In this document: positions 8,532-16,211 of the stretch, piece by piece | How the letters are laid out: the number at the start of each line of letters is the position of its first letter | Position numbering within the stretch: the stretch's first letter is position 1 | Origin: Bacteroides faecis MAJ27 | GTDB lineage: Bacteria > Bacteroidota > Bacteroidia > Bacteroidales > Bacteroidaceae | DNA: 64,000 nucleotides | Reading direction: 5' to 3' | NCBI RefSeq assembly: GCF_900106755.1 | Contig: NZ_FNNN01000001.1 | Span: 1 to 64,000, forward strand | The notes under the pieces: generated by a model | Seen by the model: the letters and a program-made list of their open reading frames with translations, nothing else | Databases searched by the model: none | Told to the model about the DNA's origin: nothing | Program-made: the position numbers and the translations under genes

Positions 8532-9389
8532 TTATCCGTAAATGATATTACCATTTTCGTCCATGTACTCATCCAGTCCTTTCTCGTAAGTAGCCATTGC
8601 ACGAAGACTCATACCTACGCTGGAGAAACCACCGTCATGGAATAAGTTCTGCATAGTCACCTTACGGGTGAGATCGGAGAACATGACGATACAATAATCG
8701 GCACATTCGTCAGCCGTTGCGTTTCCGAGCGGAGACATACGGTTAGCAAAGTCGTACAGTTTATCCATACCTTTCACTCCCGAACCGGCTGTAGTGAATG
8801 TAGGCGACTGTGAAATCGTATTCACACGTACACTATGCTCACGTCCGTAGATATAACCGAAGCTGCGTGCGATAGATTCCAGCAATGCTTTGGCATCTGC
8901 CATGTCATTGTAACCGTAGAAAGTACGCTGTGCAGCTACATAACTCAAAGCTACAATAGAACCATAGTCTGCAATAGCATTCAGCTTCTTGGCAGACTGG
9001 ATCATTTTATGGAATGAAACAGCTGAAATATCCAATGTTTTATCCAGCATTCCATAGTCAAGGTCATCATAAGTACGTTTCTTGCGCACGTTAGGAGACA
9101 TACCGATAGAGTGCAATACAAAATCAATTTGTCCACCCAGTACATCCATAGATGTCTTGAATACGTTCGACAAATCTTCCACACTGGTAGCATCTGCCGG
9201 CACTACCTGACAGTTCAGTTTTTCAGCTAATGCATTGACTTCTCCCATACGGATAGCCATCGGAGTATTTGATAATGTAATGATCGCACCTTCTTCTACG
9301 GCACGCTCTGCTACTTTCCAGGCGATAGACTGGTCGTTCAGGGCACCGAAGATAATTCCTCTTTTTCCTTTCAACAAGTTGTTACTCAT
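8532..9389 (-). CDS. fabI: Enoyl-[acyl-carrier-protein] reductase
   Basis: This 285-aa short-chain dehydrogenase/reductase family protein catalyses the last reductive step of fatty-acid elongation. The FabI-type nucleotide-binding start is KRGIIFGALNDQSIAW. The active site contains Tyr150 (ALSYVAAQ), Tyr160 and Lys167 in the Y-x6-K arrangement (YNDMADAK) that identifies FabI rather than ordinary reductases. The C-terminal substrate loop NRMSPLGNATADECADY is also present. Length is normal. It heads a minus-strand run with gldB and the RsmI-like gene and diverges from the GH28 gene. Confidence 0.96.
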   Translation of the reverse strand: MSNNLLKGKRGIIFGALNDQSIAWKVAERAVEEGAIITLSNTPMAIRMGEVNALAEKLNCQVVPADATSVEDLSNVFKTSMDVLGGQIDFVLHSIGMSPNVRKKRTYDDLDYGMLDKTLDISAVSFHKMIQSAKKLNAIADYGSIVALSYVAAQRTFYGYNDMADAKALLESIARSFGYIYGREHSVRVNTISQSPTFTTAGSGVKGMDKLYDFANRMSPLGNATADECADYCIVMFSDLTRKVTMQNLFHDGGFSSVGMSLRAMATYEKGLDEYMDENGNIIYG

Positions 9390-9413
9390 ATCTTCTAATA
9401 GTTAAATTTTGTG

Positions 9414-9421
9414 CAAAGATA
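9414..9421 (-). promoter_or_regulatory. Predicted -7 box for fabI
   Basis: On the minus strand this reads TATCTTTG, matching TAnnTTTG, 25 bases before the fabI start codon. No clean -33 box was seen. Confidence 0.5.
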
Positions 9422-9540
9422 GTATCTTTCTGCATAAAAACACGAGAAGTGTGCAAATATTAGACATAAATGACAAAAAATACACGTATTCTATCAATAA
9501 CTCCACATCCGCCTGCAGTTTCCCCCCTATCTTTGCCAAT

Positions 9541-9684
9541 GATAATTAAGAGGTTTTTTCATAATATTTATTTAAGGTTAGAATTAGGTTAACATGAATT
9601 GGTCTTATTCCTTTCCGGCAGGCCGCCTGCGAGAGGTCGCCTGCCGAGGGAGATAAGCGTTATGAGAAAACCATCTTAGCAATC
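9541..9684. repeat. MITE-like element: imperfect inverted repeats around a GC-rich palindrome
   Basis: The outer arms at about 9541-9574 and 9651-9684 are imperfect inverted copies; the best block, GTTTTTTCATAA against GTTTTCTCATAA, matches at 11 of 12. Inside lies a strong palindrome, CGGCAGGC (9616-9623) with GCCTGCCG (9639-9646). A second GCCTGC copy at 9625-9630 would allow an alternative hairpin. The unit fills most of the fabI–GH28 gap. It could be a non-autonomous transposable remnant or a structured leader of the GH28 gene. The rest of 9390-9742 holds the fabI promoter and nothing else recognised. Confidence 0.45.
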
Positions 9685-9742
9685 AGAAAAGAGAAATACC
9701 AGAAAAACAATAAATGTATAACCCTATAGAAATAGTTACTAA

Positions 9743-11359
9743 ATGAACACAATGACAAGAAGACTCCTCTGGATGGTCGTATGTTGTTTGCCGTTTATCT
9801 CGGGATGCAAACAAAGTGAGTGCGCAATAAGCGAGAACGCAATAGACGACACCATTTACCAGAATTTACCTTTCGATATGCCGAAAGTGCAACAGCCGGT
9901 TTTTCCCGCTTATGAGGTAAATATCTCTAAATTCGGAGCCAAAGGGGACGGAATGACCCTGAATACGAAAGCCATCAATGATGCTATAAAAGAAGTAAAC
10001 CAGCGTGGCGGAGGTAAGGTGATTATCCCGGAAGGTACCTGGTTGACCGGCCCTATCGAACTGCTCAGCAACGTGAATCTTTATACGGAACGGAATGCAC
10101 TGGTACTCTTTACGGGGGACTTCGAAGCATATCCTATTATCCCGACTTCTTTCGAAGGACTGGACACCCGCCGTTGCCAATCACCGATTTCAGCACGCGA
10201 CGCCGAGAATATAGCCATCACAGGATATGGAATATTTGACGGCAACGGAGATTGCTGGCGCCCGGTGAAGAAGGAAAAGCTAACTGCTTCGCAATGGAAC
10301 AAACTGGTAAAATCGGGTGGTGTGCTCGATGCGCAGGAAAGAATCTGGTACCCTACGGCAGGTTCGCTGAAAGGTGCAATGGCTTGTAAAGACTTTAATG
10401 TACCCGAAGGCATCAATACAGACGAAGAATGGAATGAAATCCGTGCATGGCTGCGTCCGGTATTGCTCAGTTTCGTAAAAAGTAAAAAGGTACTGTTGGA
10501 AGGTGTCACTTTCAAGAACTCACCGAGTTGGTGTTTACATCCGCTATCTTGCGAAGATATTACGGTAAATAATATTCAGGTGATCAACCCCTGGTATTCT
10601 CAGAACGGAGACGCACTCGACTTGGAATCTTGCAAGAACGCGCTGATTATCAACAGTGTATTCGATGCGGGAGATGATGCGATCTGTATCAAATCCGGTA
10701 AAGACGAGAACGGTCGTCGTCGCGGAGAACCTTGTCAGAATGTAATTGTAAAGAACAATACAGTGTTGCATGGACACGGCGGATTCGTGGTAGGCAGCGA
10801 AATGTCCGGTGGTGTGAAGAACATCTATGTAGAAGATTGTACCTTTCTGGGCACTGACGTAGGTCTGCGCTTCAAGAGTACACGCGGACGGGGTGGTGTT
10901 GTAGAAAATATCTATATCAACAACATCAACATGATCAATATACCGAACGAACCGTTACTGTTCGACCTGTTCTATGGTGGCAAAGGAGCCGGAGAAGAAT
11001 CGGAAGAAGATCTGCTGAGCCGTATGAAAACAGCGATTCCTCCTGTTACCGAAGAGACTCCCGCCTTCCGTGATATCCATATTTCCAATATTATTTGCAG
11101 AGGTTCGGGCCGGGCAATGTTCTTCAACGGACTTCCGGAAATGCCTATCCGCAACGTAACAGTGAAGAACGTGGTAATGACAGAAGCTACCGACGGGGTT
11201 GTTATCAGTCAGGCAGACGGTGTCACACTGGAAAATATTTATGTAGAATCCACCAAAGGAAAGAATATTCTGAACGTCAAGAGTGCCAGAAACCTGAAAG
11301 TCGACGGCGAAACTTATGAAGAGATTGACGCAAAAGGACAGATATTGAATTTCAAATAA
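9743..11359 (+). CDS. GH28 family polygalacturonase / rhamnogalacturonan hydrolase, lipoprotein
   Basis: This 538-aa right-handed β-helix hydrolase would cleave galacturonosyl linkages in RG-I or related pectins. The lipoprotein signal ends at FISGC with Cys22. Family residues are intact: Asp290 in NGDALDLES, Asp311-Asp312 in GDDAICIKSGKD, His345 in HGHGG, and Arg376/Lys378 in LRFKSTRGRGG. It starts the RG-I locus on the plus strand. The exact substrate (homogalacturonan versus RG-I backbone) cannot be read from the sequence; context favours RG-I. The upstream region lacks a clear consensus promoter and contains a palindromic element. Confidence 0.93.
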   Translation: MNTMTRRLLWMVVCCLPFISGCKQSECAISENAIDDTIYQNLPFDMPKVQQPVFPAYEVNISKFGAKGDGMTLNTKAINDAIKEVNQRGGGKVIIPEGTWLTGPIELLSNVNLYTERNALVLFTGDFEAYPIIPTSFEGLDTRRCQSPISARDAENIAITGYGIFDGNGDCWRPVKKEKLTASQWNKLVKSGGVLDAQERIWYPTAGSLKGAMACKDFNVPEGINTDEEWNEIRAWLRPVLLSFVKSKKVLLEGVTFKNSPSWCLHPLSCEDITVNNIQVINPWYSQNGDALDLESCKNALIINSVFDAGDDAICIKSGKDENGRRRGEPCQNVIVKNNTVLHGHGGFVVGSEMSGGVKNIYVEDCTFLGTDVGLRFKSTRGRGGVVENIYINNINMINIPNEPLLFDLFYGGKGAGEESEEDLLSRMKTAIPPVTEETPAFRDIHISNIICRGSGRAMFFNGLPEMPIRNVTVKNVVMTEATDGVVISQADGVTLENIYVESTKGKNILNVKSARNLKVDGETYEEIDAKGQILNFK

Positions 11360-11361
11360 GA

Positions 11362-11517
11362 GATTCCACCACAGATACATAGTTATAAATGCTGGTTTTA
11401 GAGAGAGGGAAAGCTTTAAGGAACGTAGACTAATCCTATTTCATTTTGCAGAGAGCTGTTTGAACCTACGTTTTTAAGAGAATAATCAGCATTAATCTAT
11501 GGCGTCTGTGGTTAATC
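11362..11517. repeat. Long imperfect inverted repeat downstream of the GH28 gene
   Basis: The left arm beginning ACCACAGATACATAG (about 11368) and the right arm (about 11470-11515) are imperfect reverse complements over roughly 45-60 bases; blocks ACCACAGA, CATAG, AATGCTG and ACGTAG recur in order. ACCACAGA-type palindromes resemble dispersed intergenic repeats of Bacteroides, which I recall but cannot check here. It could form a large hairpin in the GH28 transcript or be a MITE-like insertion. Confidence 0.4.
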
Positions 11518-11557
11518 GCAGAAAACCACAAAATCATTATATAGAGTAAAAAGCTCA

Positions 11558-11607
11558 AATAGCAGACTAATTTATCCTCCAAAGATAAGCCGGTCTGCTA
11601 TTTTTTC
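11558..11607 (+). terminator. Intrinsic terminator of the GH28 transcript
   Basis: AATAGCAGAC (11558-11567) pairs perfectly with GTCTGCTATT (11593-11602), with a 25-nt loop. The last two T's begin a run of eight (11601-11606 plus the stem end). It sits directly before the next promoter. Confidence 0.65.
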
Positions 11608-11610
11608 AAC

Positions 11611-11618
11611 TACTTTTG
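11611..11618 (+). promoter_or_regulatory. Predicted -7 box for the DUF4861 gene
   Basis: TACTTTTG fits TAnnTTTG. Transcription would start near 11625, downstream of the ATG at 11616. This argues that the true start codon is the ATG at 11658, which is followed by a normal signal peptide. Confidence 0.5.
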
Positions 11619-11657
11619 CAAAGAGAAATACGACGTATCACATCATGTATTAAAATC

Positions 11658-12890
11658 ATGAAGAAGAATATTTTTATCATAGCACTCCTTACCGGATGTT
11701 GCTCTTTATCTGCCTGGGCTCAAAAACAGGAGAAAACCATTACTGTAGAAGTAAATAATAACTGGAACCGGGCAAAGACGGATGAACCGGTAGTAATCAA
11801 TTTACATGATCTGCATACCGGATTTAAAGTAAAGTCCGCCGTAGTCATGGAAGGAAGTACTGAAATCCCTTCTCAGCTGGACGACCTGAACAGAGACCGC
11901 AAGATGGACGAACTTGCATTCGTCACCAGCCTCCCTGCTCACGGTAGAAAATCCTTTCAGGTCACACTGTCTTCCGAAAAGAGTACGAAGACTTATCCGG
12001 CCCGGGTTTATGCCGAAATGTTTATTGCCGACCCGAGAAAAGGAAAGCATCAATCGGTGCAAGCGATTACTGTGCCCGGCACCAGCAACATATACAGTAT
12101 GGTTCGCCCTCATGGTCCGGTACTGGAATCGGAACTGGTAGGTTATCGTCTTTACTTTAACGAAAAGCAGACTCCGGATATCTACGGTAAGTTCAATAAA
12201 GGACTGGAGATCAAAGAATCTCAGTTCTACCCTACTGATGAACAGTTGGCAAGAGGATTCGGTGACGATGTCCTCCGGGTATTCGACAGTTGTGGTCCGG
12301 GGGCTTTCAAAGGATGGAACGGAAAAAAAGCAACTCATATAACTCCTGTAGATACCCGCACGGAGCGTATTATCTCTTACGGTCCGGTGCGTGTCATTGC
12401 AGAAATCGAAGTGACAGGCTGGAAATATCAAAATGCGGAGCTGGACATGATGACCCGTTACACACTCTATGCCGGACACCGTGATCTTCGCATTGAGGCA
12501 TTCTTCGACGAACCTATCAAAAACGAAGTGTTCTGTACAGGCGTTCAGGATATTGTCGGTACTGCGGAGTCTTACTCGGATCATAAAGGACTTGTCGGCA
12601 GCTGGGGAACAGACTGGCCGGTAAACGATACCGTAAAATATGCCAAAGAAACGGTAGGACTTGGCACCTGCATTCCCCAACGATATGTAAAATCGGAAGA
12701 GAAAGACAAAGACAACTACCTTTACACCATCACATCTCCGGGAAACAAATACTTACAGTATCACACCACTTTCACTTCTATGAAAGAAACTTTCGGATAT
12801 AAAACACCGGAAGCATGGTTTGCTTACCTCCGTGAATGGAAAGAAGAACTGGCACATCCGGTAACGGTGAAAATAAAAGATATTCATTAA
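11658..12890 (+). CDS. DUF4861 family exported protein of the RG-I locus
   Basis: This is a 410-aa secreted or periplasmic protein. Translation most likely starts at MKKNIF, which gives a clean signal peptide ending SAWAQ; an upstream in-frame ATG at 11616 precedes the predicted transcription start. The body has the DUF4861 pattern: an N-terminal β-rich region (VVINLHDL, DLNRDRKMDELAF, LPAHGRKSF) followed by a β-sandwich-like domain with EIEVTGWKYQNAELDMM and GLVGSWGTDWPVND. DUF4861 proteins occur repeatedly in pectin loci, but I do not know an established activity for this one. It lies between the GH28 and GH43 genes on the same strand, each with its own promoter. Confidence 0.85.
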   Translation: MKKNIFIIALLTGCCSLSAWAQKQEKTITVEVNNNWNRAKTDEPVVINLHDLHTGFKVKSAVVMEGSTEIPSQLDDLNRDRKMDELAFVTSLPAHGRKSFQVTLSSEKSTKTYPARVYAEMFIADPRKGKHQSVQAITVPGTSNIYSMVRPHGPVLESELVGYRLYFNEKQTPDIYGKFNKGLEIKESQFYPTDEQLARGFGDDVLRVFDSCGPGAFKGWNGKKATHITPVDTRTERIISYGPVRVIAEIEVTGWKYQNAELDMMTRYTLYAGHRDLRIEAFFDEPIKNEVFCTGVQDIVGTAESYSDHKGLVGSWGTDWPVNDTVKYAKETVGLGTCIPQRYVKSEEKDKDNYLYTITSPGNKYLQYHTTFTSMKETFGYKTPEAWFAYLREWKEELAHPVTVKIKDIH

Positions 12891-12950
12891 ACAGAGCGTA
12901 CAAATACAACTAAACAATCAAATACCGGAGTGTTTACCAGTTTTTATACC

Positions 12951-12993
12951 GACTCCGCACAATTATTACTCCTTTGTGCGGAGTCTTTTTTTT
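12951..12993 (+). terminator. Intrinsic terminator of the DUF4861 transcript
   Basis: There is a perfect 10-bp stem, GACTCCGCAC (12951-12960) with GTGCGGAGTC (12976-12985), and a 15-nt loop. Eight T's follow (12986-12993). The last T is the first base of the next -7 box. Confidence 0.9.
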
Positions 12994-13000
12994 ACCTTTG
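12993..13000 (+). promoter_or_regulatory. Predicted -7 box for the GH43 gene
   Basis: TACCTTTG matches TAnnTTTG and directly abuts the preceding terminator. A TTTG at 12973-12976 lies 16 bp upstream, slightly too close for an ideal -33 element. The start codon is at 13056. Confidence 0.5.
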
Positions 13001-13055
13001 CCCCATGGAGAAACGCTGATTGAATCTTTAAACATTAAACTATTATACCTATATC

Positions 13056-14732
13056 ATGAAACGATTGACACAGACTTTAGCTTTCTGCCTGCTGACTGTT
13101 TTTACAGCAGTGGCACAGAAAAACTATGTATCCGAAGTATGGGTTTCCGATCTCGGAAACGGTAAATACAAGAATCCGGTGCTCTATGCCGATTATTCCG
13201 ATCCGGACGCTTGCCGCGTAGGAGATGATTTCTATATGACTTCTTCCAGCTTCAACTGTCTGCCGGGATTGCAGATTCTACATTCCAAGGATTTAGTGAA
13301 CTGGACGATCATCGGAGCCGCGGTTCCCTACGCCCTCACTCCTATTGAAACACCGGAACGTCCGGAACACGGCAACCGTGTCTGGGCACCCAGTATCCGC
13401 CATCACAACGGAGAGTTCTATATCTTCTGGGGAGATCCGGATCAAGGCGCTTTCATGGTAAAAGCCAAAGACCCGAAAGGTCCGTGGACGGAACCTGTTC
13501 TGGTAAAACCGGGAAAAGGAATCATCGATACCTGTCCGCTGTGGGATGAAGACGGAAAAGTATATCTGGTACATGCCTATGCGGGAAGCCGTGCCGGACT
13601 GAAAAGTGTAATCACCATCTGTGAATTGAATAAGGAGGCGACCAAAGCCATTACGCCCTCACGCATTATCTTCGACGGTCACGAAGCACACCAGACGTGT
13701 GAAGGCCCGAAGTTCTACAAAAGAAACGGTTATTATTATATCTTCCATCCGGCAGGCGGTGTGCCAACCGGTTGGCAGGTAGTGCTCCGTTCTAAGAATG
13801 TGTATGGTCCTTATAAATGGAAGACTGTACTGGCGCAGGGTGATTCTCCCGTCAATGGACCTCATCAGGGAGCCTGGGTAGATACTCCTTCCGGAGAAGA
13901 CTGGTTCTTCCACTTCCAGGATGTAGGCGCTTACGGTCGCCTTGTCCACCTGCAACCTATGAAATGGGTGAATGACTGGCCTGTAATAGGTATCGACAAG
14001 GATGGTGACGGCTGCGGCGAACCGGTACTGACCTACCAAAAACCGAATATAGGAAAGACATATCCCATCTGTACACCGCAAGAAAGTGACGAATTCGACG
14101 GATATACGCTCTCTCCGCAATGGCAGTGGCATGCAAACATCAATGAAAAATGGGCATACTATGCCGGAGACCAAAGTTATGTCAGACTGTATTCTTATCC
14201 GGTGCCACAGGATTATAAGAATCTGTGGGATGTAGCTAACCTGTTGTTACAAAAAACTCCTTCCGACAATTTCACCGCCACAATGAAACTGACCTTTACG
14301 CCTAACCCCAAACTGAAAGGTGAACGTACAGGTTTGGTAGTAATGGGCAGAGACTACGCCGGACTGATTCTGGAAAACACGGACAAAGGTCTCGTTCTGT
14401 CCCAAATCGAATGTAAAAAGGCAGATAAGGGACAACCGGAACAGACAAACTCTTCAATCGATCTTACTCAAAACACAGTTTATCTAAAGGTACGCTTCAG
14501 CTGTGACGATAAAAAGATCAAAGCCAGCGAAGGAGGAAACGACCTCATTGTGATGTGCAACTTCAGCTATAGTCTTGACGGAAAGAAGTTCTCTCCATTA
14601 GGCAACCCTTTCCAAGCTAAAGAAGGACAATGGATTGGCACCAAAGTCGGCATGTTCTGCACCCGTCCGGCTATAGTTACCAACGATGGAGGATGGACAG
14701 ATGTAGACTGGTTCCGGATTACAAAGAAATAA
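13056..14732 (+). CDS. GH43 family glycoside hydrolase (arabinan/xylan/galactan side-chain type)
   Basis: This 558-aa exported enzyme has a signal peptide ending AVAQ (about 1-21). A five-bladed β-propeller catalytic domain spans about 40-330, with the family carboxylates Asp49 (YSDPDACR, base), Asp158 (IIDTCPLWD, pKa modulator) and Glu216 (TCEGPKFY, acid). A C-terminal β-sandwich (about 350-558) has ESDEFDG and DWFRITKK ends. This is typical of GH43 enzymes acting on arabinose- or galactose-containing side chains. Within an RG-I locus, a side-chain α-L-arabinofuranosidase or exo-galactanase role is plausible, but the substrate is not determined by sequence alone. Confidence 0.9.
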   Translation: MKRLTQTLAFCLLTVFTAVAQKNYVSEVWVSDLGNGKYKNPVLYADYSDPDACRVGDDFYMTSSSFNCLPGLQILHSKDLVNWTIIGAAVPYALTPIETPERPEHGNRVWAPSIRHHNGEFYIFWGDPDQGAFMVKAKDPKGPWTEPVLVKPGKGIIDTCPLWDEDGKVYLVHAYAGSRAGLKSVITICELNKEATKAITPSRIIFDGHEAHQTCEGPKFYKRNGYYYIFHPAGGVPTGWQVVLRSKNVYGPYKWKTVLAQGDSPVNGPHQGAWVDTPSGEDWFFHFQDVGAYGRLVHLQPMKWVNDWPVIGIDKDGDGCGEPVLTYQKPNIGKTYPICTPQESDEFDGYTLSPQWQWHANINEKWAYYAGDQSYVRLYSYPVPQDYKNLWDVANLLLQKTPSDNFTATMKLTFTPNPKLKGERTGLVVMGRDYAGLILENTDKGLVLSQIECKKADKGQPEQTNSSIDLTQNTVYLKVRFSCDDKKIKASEGGNDLIVMCNFSYSLDGKKFSPLGNPFQAKEGQWIGTKVGMFCTRPAIVTNDGGWTDVDWFRITKK

Positions 14733-14761
14733 CCTATTGGTCCGGATTCAGTAAGAAGGCA

Positions 14762-14871
14762 TTGCGCAAGCAGTGACAATAGGTTGGCACAACTGTGCCA
14801 TCGCATTGGCACGCCCGTGCCACCGTACTGGCACAGTTGTGCCAATGCGGTGGCACGGCCTCTTCTCCAGA
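14762..14871. repeat. 22-bp-period palindromic repeat array, array 3
   Basis: Five units begin at 14762, 14784, 14806, 14828 and 14850, exactly 22 bp apart. Units 2 to 4 contain perfect dyads GGCAC-nnnn-GTGCC (for example TTGGCACAACTGTGCCA at 14784-14800). Units 1 and 5 are degenerate. The sequence is unrelated to the arrays near the left end, but the period and the dyad-per-unit design are the same. It fills most of the gap between the GH43 and HAD genes. Confidence 0.85.
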
Positions 14872-14930
14872 TGCCTTGACTGGAGCATTCTACAGTTATC
14901 AGTAATCCGTTTTTTATTCCTATCTTTGTA

Positions 14931-14938
14931 AGCAGAAA
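14931..14938 (+). promoter_or_regulatory. Predicted -7 box for the HAD phosphatase gene
   Basis: TATCTTTG matches TAnnTTTG and lies 39 bases before the start codon at 14978. It makes this gene independent of the preceding GH43 gene. Confidence 0.5.
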
Positions 14939-14977
14939 GAAAGGAAAACAGGATTAACATTTAAAACAAGAAGTTCA

Positions 14978-15628
14978 ATGAAGAAACTAGTCATTTTCGA
15001 TTTGGATGGTACATTACTAAATACCATTGCCGACCTTGCACATAGTACAAATTATGCCTTGAATAAGTTAGGATATCCCACACATGAGATCGAGAAATAT
15101 AATTTCATGGTAGGAAATGGCATCGACAAACTTTTTGAGCGTGCCTTGCCGGAAGAAGAAAAGTCCAAAGAGAATGTACTGCGCGTACGCAAGGAATTCG
15201 TCCCTTACTATGACATTCATAATGCCGATGACAGCCGCCCTTATCCCGGTATTCCGGAATTGCTCTCATACTTACAGGATGCAGGTGTTCAGATTGCCGT
15301 AGCTTCCAACAAGTATCAGGCAGCCACTCAAAAATTAGTCGACCACTATTTCCCGGAAATTCATTTTACAGCTGTACTCGGACAACGGGAAGGAGTCAAA
15401 GTTAAACCCGATCCGATTATTGTATCCGATATTCTGGAAATTGCCAAAGTAGCCAAAGAAGAAGCGCTGTACGTAGGTGATTCCGGCGTGGATATGCAAA
15501 CGGCTGCTAATGCAGGAGTGACTGCTTGTGGAGTGACATGGGGTTTTCGTCCGCGTACGGAACTGGAGGAATTCAATCCTTCGTATATTGCAGATACTGC
15601 CGGAGAAATCAAAAACCTTATTCTATAG
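14978..15628 (+). CDS. HAD superfamily phosphatase, phosphoglycolate-phosphatase-like
   Basis: This 216-aa cytoplasmic hydrolase has all HAD motifs: DLDGTLLNT with Asp8 (nucleophile) and Asp10 (motif I), Ser110 in VASNK (motif II), Lys143 in VKPDP (motif III) and Asp168 in GDSGVDMQTA (motif IV). A helical cap (about 15-85) places it in subfamily IA near Gph. The physiological substrate is unknown; phosphoglycolate or small sugar phosphates are the usual candidates. It has its own promoter and may be a housekeeping gene caught inside the pectin locus rather than part of the pathway. Confidence 0.88.
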   Translation: MKKLVIFDLDGTLLNTIADLAHSTNYALNKLGYPTHEIEKYNFMVGNGIDKLFERALPEEEKSKENVLRVRKEFVPYYDIHNADDSRPYPGIPELLSYLQDAGVQIAVASNKYQAATQKLVDHYFPEIHFTAVLGQREGVKVKPDPIIVSDILEIAKVAKEEALYVGDSGVDMQTAANAGVTACGVTWGFRPRTELEEFNPSYIADTAGEIKNLIL

Positions 15629-15636
15629 TATAAGAA

Positions 15637-15697
15637 GAATGACCGTACGGTATCTCTATGCAAGTCATATTGGCATAGATACACCCTACGGTCATTC
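15637..15697. repeat. Large palindrome at the truncated end of a lyase fragment
   Basis: Arms 15637-15661 and 15673-15697 are reverse complements at 22 of 25 positions, with an 11-nt loop. They begin with GAATGACCGTA. The right arm contains the premature stop of the fragment described next; the left arm begins 9 bases after the HAD stop codon. It may act as a terminator for either gene, although no strong T-run follows on the plus strand. Confidence 0.6.
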
Positions 15698-15868
15698 CTC
15701 AATATCTCCGGGAAGGGCTTTTGACTGCGCTTCTTGTAAGGTGACAAAAGGCTTGTCAAGCGTGCCCGCATTTGAATCATCACCGTTGGTAGCTACCAAA
15801 TAATTCGTAGCCGAAAGAGACAGGAAACACCCCATAAAAAAAAGACTAATACCTATATGCTTCTTCAT
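15692..15868 (-). pseudogene. N-terminal fragment of a parallel-β-helix pectate-lyase-like gene
   Basis: A 58-codon reading frame starts at 15868 with a signal peptide (MKKHIGISLFFMGC, ending LSLSA). It continues NYLVATNGDDSNAGTLDKP FVTLQEAQ and ends at GDIEE. This matches the start of the mature PL9 encoded in this window (EGSDSNPGTSDKPFATL, then AAGD). The reading frame stops exactly where the β-helix coils should begin, inside a large palindrome. I infer that it is a decayed or deleted copy of a PL9/PL1-type lyase gene rather than a functional gene. A small exported peptide cannot be excluded. Confidence 0.75.
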
Positions 15869-16165
15869 TTGCCTGTATTTTAAAACCTATTGATAACTAA
15901 TTTCCATTTTACTGTTAATTGTGTGCTTCTGTGTAACCTGACTCCTCTCTTCTACTATTAAACAAATACACCGTAACGGGAGTTTCTTTCCAGTTACCGT
16001 TTTCATACCGCTAAATTACAGCTTTCTTTATAGTTTATAATGTACATGCGTACACAAAGCCTAGAAAATCGTATTTCACCTGAGATTTACATCAAGAATG
16101 AACGATAATACATCGTTTCCTTGTTTTTCCGTACGCTATTACATCCTCTATTCTAAAAAGAAAAT

Positions 16166-16173
16166 TAACTTTG
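16166..16173 (+). promoter_or_regulatory. Predicted -7 box for HTCS regulator 1
   Basis: TAACTTTG matches TAnnTTTG, 38 bases upstream of the start codon at 16212. The remainder of 15869-16165 is AT-rich intergenic sequence with no gene seen. Confidence 0.5.
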
Positions 16174-16211
16174 TAACCATTAATAATAATGTAGAATCGT
16201 AGAAATCAAAT

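Noticed and set aside
11616..11657. Longer start for the DUF4861 protein at 11616
   Set aside because: The ATG overlaps the predicted -7 box, and the first 14 residues precede a clean signal peptide.
12974..13165. Plus-strand frame overlapping the GH43 start
   Set aside because: It begins inside the terminator hairpin and is out of frame with the clear GH43 signal peptide.
14567..14960. Minus-strand frames rich in repeated GTxVPxRWHxCAN-type peptides
   Set aside because: The peptide repeats are a translation artefact of the 22-bp DNA array. Frame changes with each unit because 22 is not a multiple of 3.
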